From assembly GCF_016907955.1 (NCBI RefSeq), contig NZ_JAFBCX010000016.1, forward strand, positions 62,001 through 126,000: a stretch of DNA of 64,000 nucleotides, written 5' to 3'. The notes under the pieces are model-generated. The model saw nothing but the letters and a program-made list of their open reading frames with translations. It did not search any database and was not told where the DNA came from. Below, in pieces: positions 63,051 through 64,000 of the stretch (its first letter is position 1; the number at the start of each line of letters is the position of its first letter). The position numbers were made by a program, and so were the translations under genes. This DNA is from Lentzea nigeriaca. GTDB lineage: Bacteria > Actinomycetota > Actinomycetes > Mycobacteriales > Pseudonocardiaceae.

Positions 63051-64000
63051 CTGGGGTCCTTCAGCAGCAGCACTGCCATGTCGTCGTCGAGTTCCCCTCC
63101 GTTGAGCTCCGTCACCTCCGCGATCAGAGGGTCCAGCCAGTCGGAGCCCCGCCGCAGGTGTCCGCGCAGGATGTCGCACAGGCGCTCGACGCCGAGCCGA
63201 TCGCTCTCACCGGGTACCCGGCCCTCGATCAGGCCATCGGTGTAGCAGACGAGCTGCCAGCCGGGCGGCAGCGGCACGTCCACACCGGTCCACGCGTAGT
63301 CCGGCAGCACGCCCAGCGGCACGCCGATCTTGGACTGCGGCAGGTCGAGGATCTGCTGGCCCACCACGAGCAACGGCTCGGGGTGCCCGGCCAGGAAGTA
63401 GCGCGCCGACCGTCTGTCCGGTGCCACGGTGACCACGCAGGCCGTGGTGAAGATGCCCTCGCCGTGCCGTTCCGCGACGAGCACCTGGTCGAGGGTCCGC
63501 AGCGCCTTCTCCGGAGGTTCGCCCGCGAGAACGAGAGCACGCCAGGCGATGCGCAGGCAGACACCGAGCGCGGCCTCGTCCGGGCCGTGGCCGCAGACGT
63601 CGCCGATGATCGCGTGCACCGAGCCGTCCGGCAGGCCCACCGCGTCGTAGAAGTCGCCGCCGAGCAGCATTCGCTGCCCGCCGGGCTGGTAGCGGACCTC
63701 GATGTCGAGGTCGGAGCTCTTGAGCAGCGGGGGAGGGAGCAGGCCGCGTTCGAGGCGGGACCGCTCCGCGGCGAGCAGCTTCGCCTCGCGCAGCTGGAAC
63801 TGGGCGTCGTCCGCGCGCCGCCGTTCGACCGCGTACCGGACACCGCGCAGCAGCAGTTCGCCGTCGACCTGACCTTTGATGAGGTAGTCCTCCGCACCGG
63901 CCGAGACCGCGTCGATGCCCTCGCGTTCGTCGTTCAGCCCCGTCAGCACGAGGATCGCCGGCGCGTCCGGTTTGCTCAGCAGCCGGTGCAGGCTGTCGAG
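63047..64000 (-). CDS. Receiver-PP2C (SpoIIE/RsbU-type) phosphatase, N-terminus beyond window
   Basis: The frame is open to the right edge; 317 residues are visible. The first visible residues (LSKPDAPAILVLTGLNDERE, GIDAVSAGAEDYLIKGQVDG) are the end of a CheY-like receiver domain. A short coiled linker (DDAQFQLREAKLLAAERSRL) leads to a SpoIIE/PP2C phosphatase domain: GGDFYDAVGLPDGSVHAIIG, DVCGHGPDEAALGVCLRIAW, FTTACVVTV, FLAGHPEPLL, and YTDGLIEGR with terminal GELDDDMAVLLLK. Metal-binding Asp residues are present. It likely dephosphorylates an anti-anti-sigma factor in response to receiver phosphorylation. It lies upstream of the kinase and overlaps its start. Confidence 0.92.

Overview
The window is high-GC, densely packed DNA in which every recognisable gene is of actinobacterial type: GTG starts are common, ATGA and GTGA stop-start overlaps are frequent, and there are Tat-exported hydrolases, PucR, ScbR-like and YtrA-type regulators, MbtH, and an RsbA-like anti-sigma factor. 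The gene set and protein style suggest a mycelial soil actinomycete, most likely of the Pseudonocardiales (Lentzea / Saccharothrix / Amycolatopsis group). That placement is an inference from gene content, not from a marker gene. I saw no rRNA, tRNA, CRISPR array or intact insertion sequence.

Bases 1-22000 are dominated by secreted enzymes for plant cell-wall polysaccharide, chiefly pectin and its side chains: GH95 and GH27 (1-4760), GH105 with a LacI regulator (8015-10177), and an operon of two GH28 polygalacturonases and a GH31 glycosidase (16745-21942). Set into this are an APC amino-acid permease, a gene graveyard (6630-7650: remnants of 13E12/DUF222-type HNH genes in inverted orientation plus a multiply frameshifted CAP-domain gene), a GABA-type catabolic pair with its divergent PucR regulator (10235-14169), a lipoprotein-like intradiol dioxygenase, and a flavin monooxygenase divergent from a MarR regulator with two matching operators.

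Bases 22000-37300 are mixed: a TrmB/LuxR-type regulator facing a 1248-residue subtilase, two lamin-tail-domain secreted proteins, an XRE regulator, a SnoaL / ScbR-like receptor / ATP-grasp group, a Ser/Thr kinase, a HAD phosphatase, a wax-ester-synthase-like acyltransferase, an RsbA-like anti-sigma factor, an enol-lactonase-like hydrolase and a MOSC protein.

Bases 37400-45280 form the clearest functional unit: a LacI regulator followed by a six-gene translationally coupled operon encoding an Opp/Dpp-type ABC importer and a GH1 beta-glucosidase. CebR-like operator boxes precede both the regulator and the operon, so this is probably a beta-glucoside or cello-oligosaccharide uptake and hydrolysis system built on a peptide-type transporter. 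Next come an iron box, a siderophore-type amine N-hydroxylase and an MbtH protein with no NRPS in view.

Bases 46800-64000 hold an NmrA-like oxidoreductase with a DMT transporter, a GntR(YtrA)-ABC operon with a near-perfect 26-base palindromic operator, a GH85 endo-beta-N-acetylglucosaminidase, a cutinase / PET-hydrolase-like esterase with unusual active-site residues, a LolD/MacB-type ABC pair, a luciferase-like flavoprotein, and a run of plus-strand genes (GNAT, metallo-beta-lactamase fold, PlsC, a 44-residue protein, an HTH/ClpX-zinc-finger protein). The window ends in a three-gene signalling set: response regulator, CHASE3-like histidine kinase, and a receiver-PP2C phosphatase cut by the window edge.
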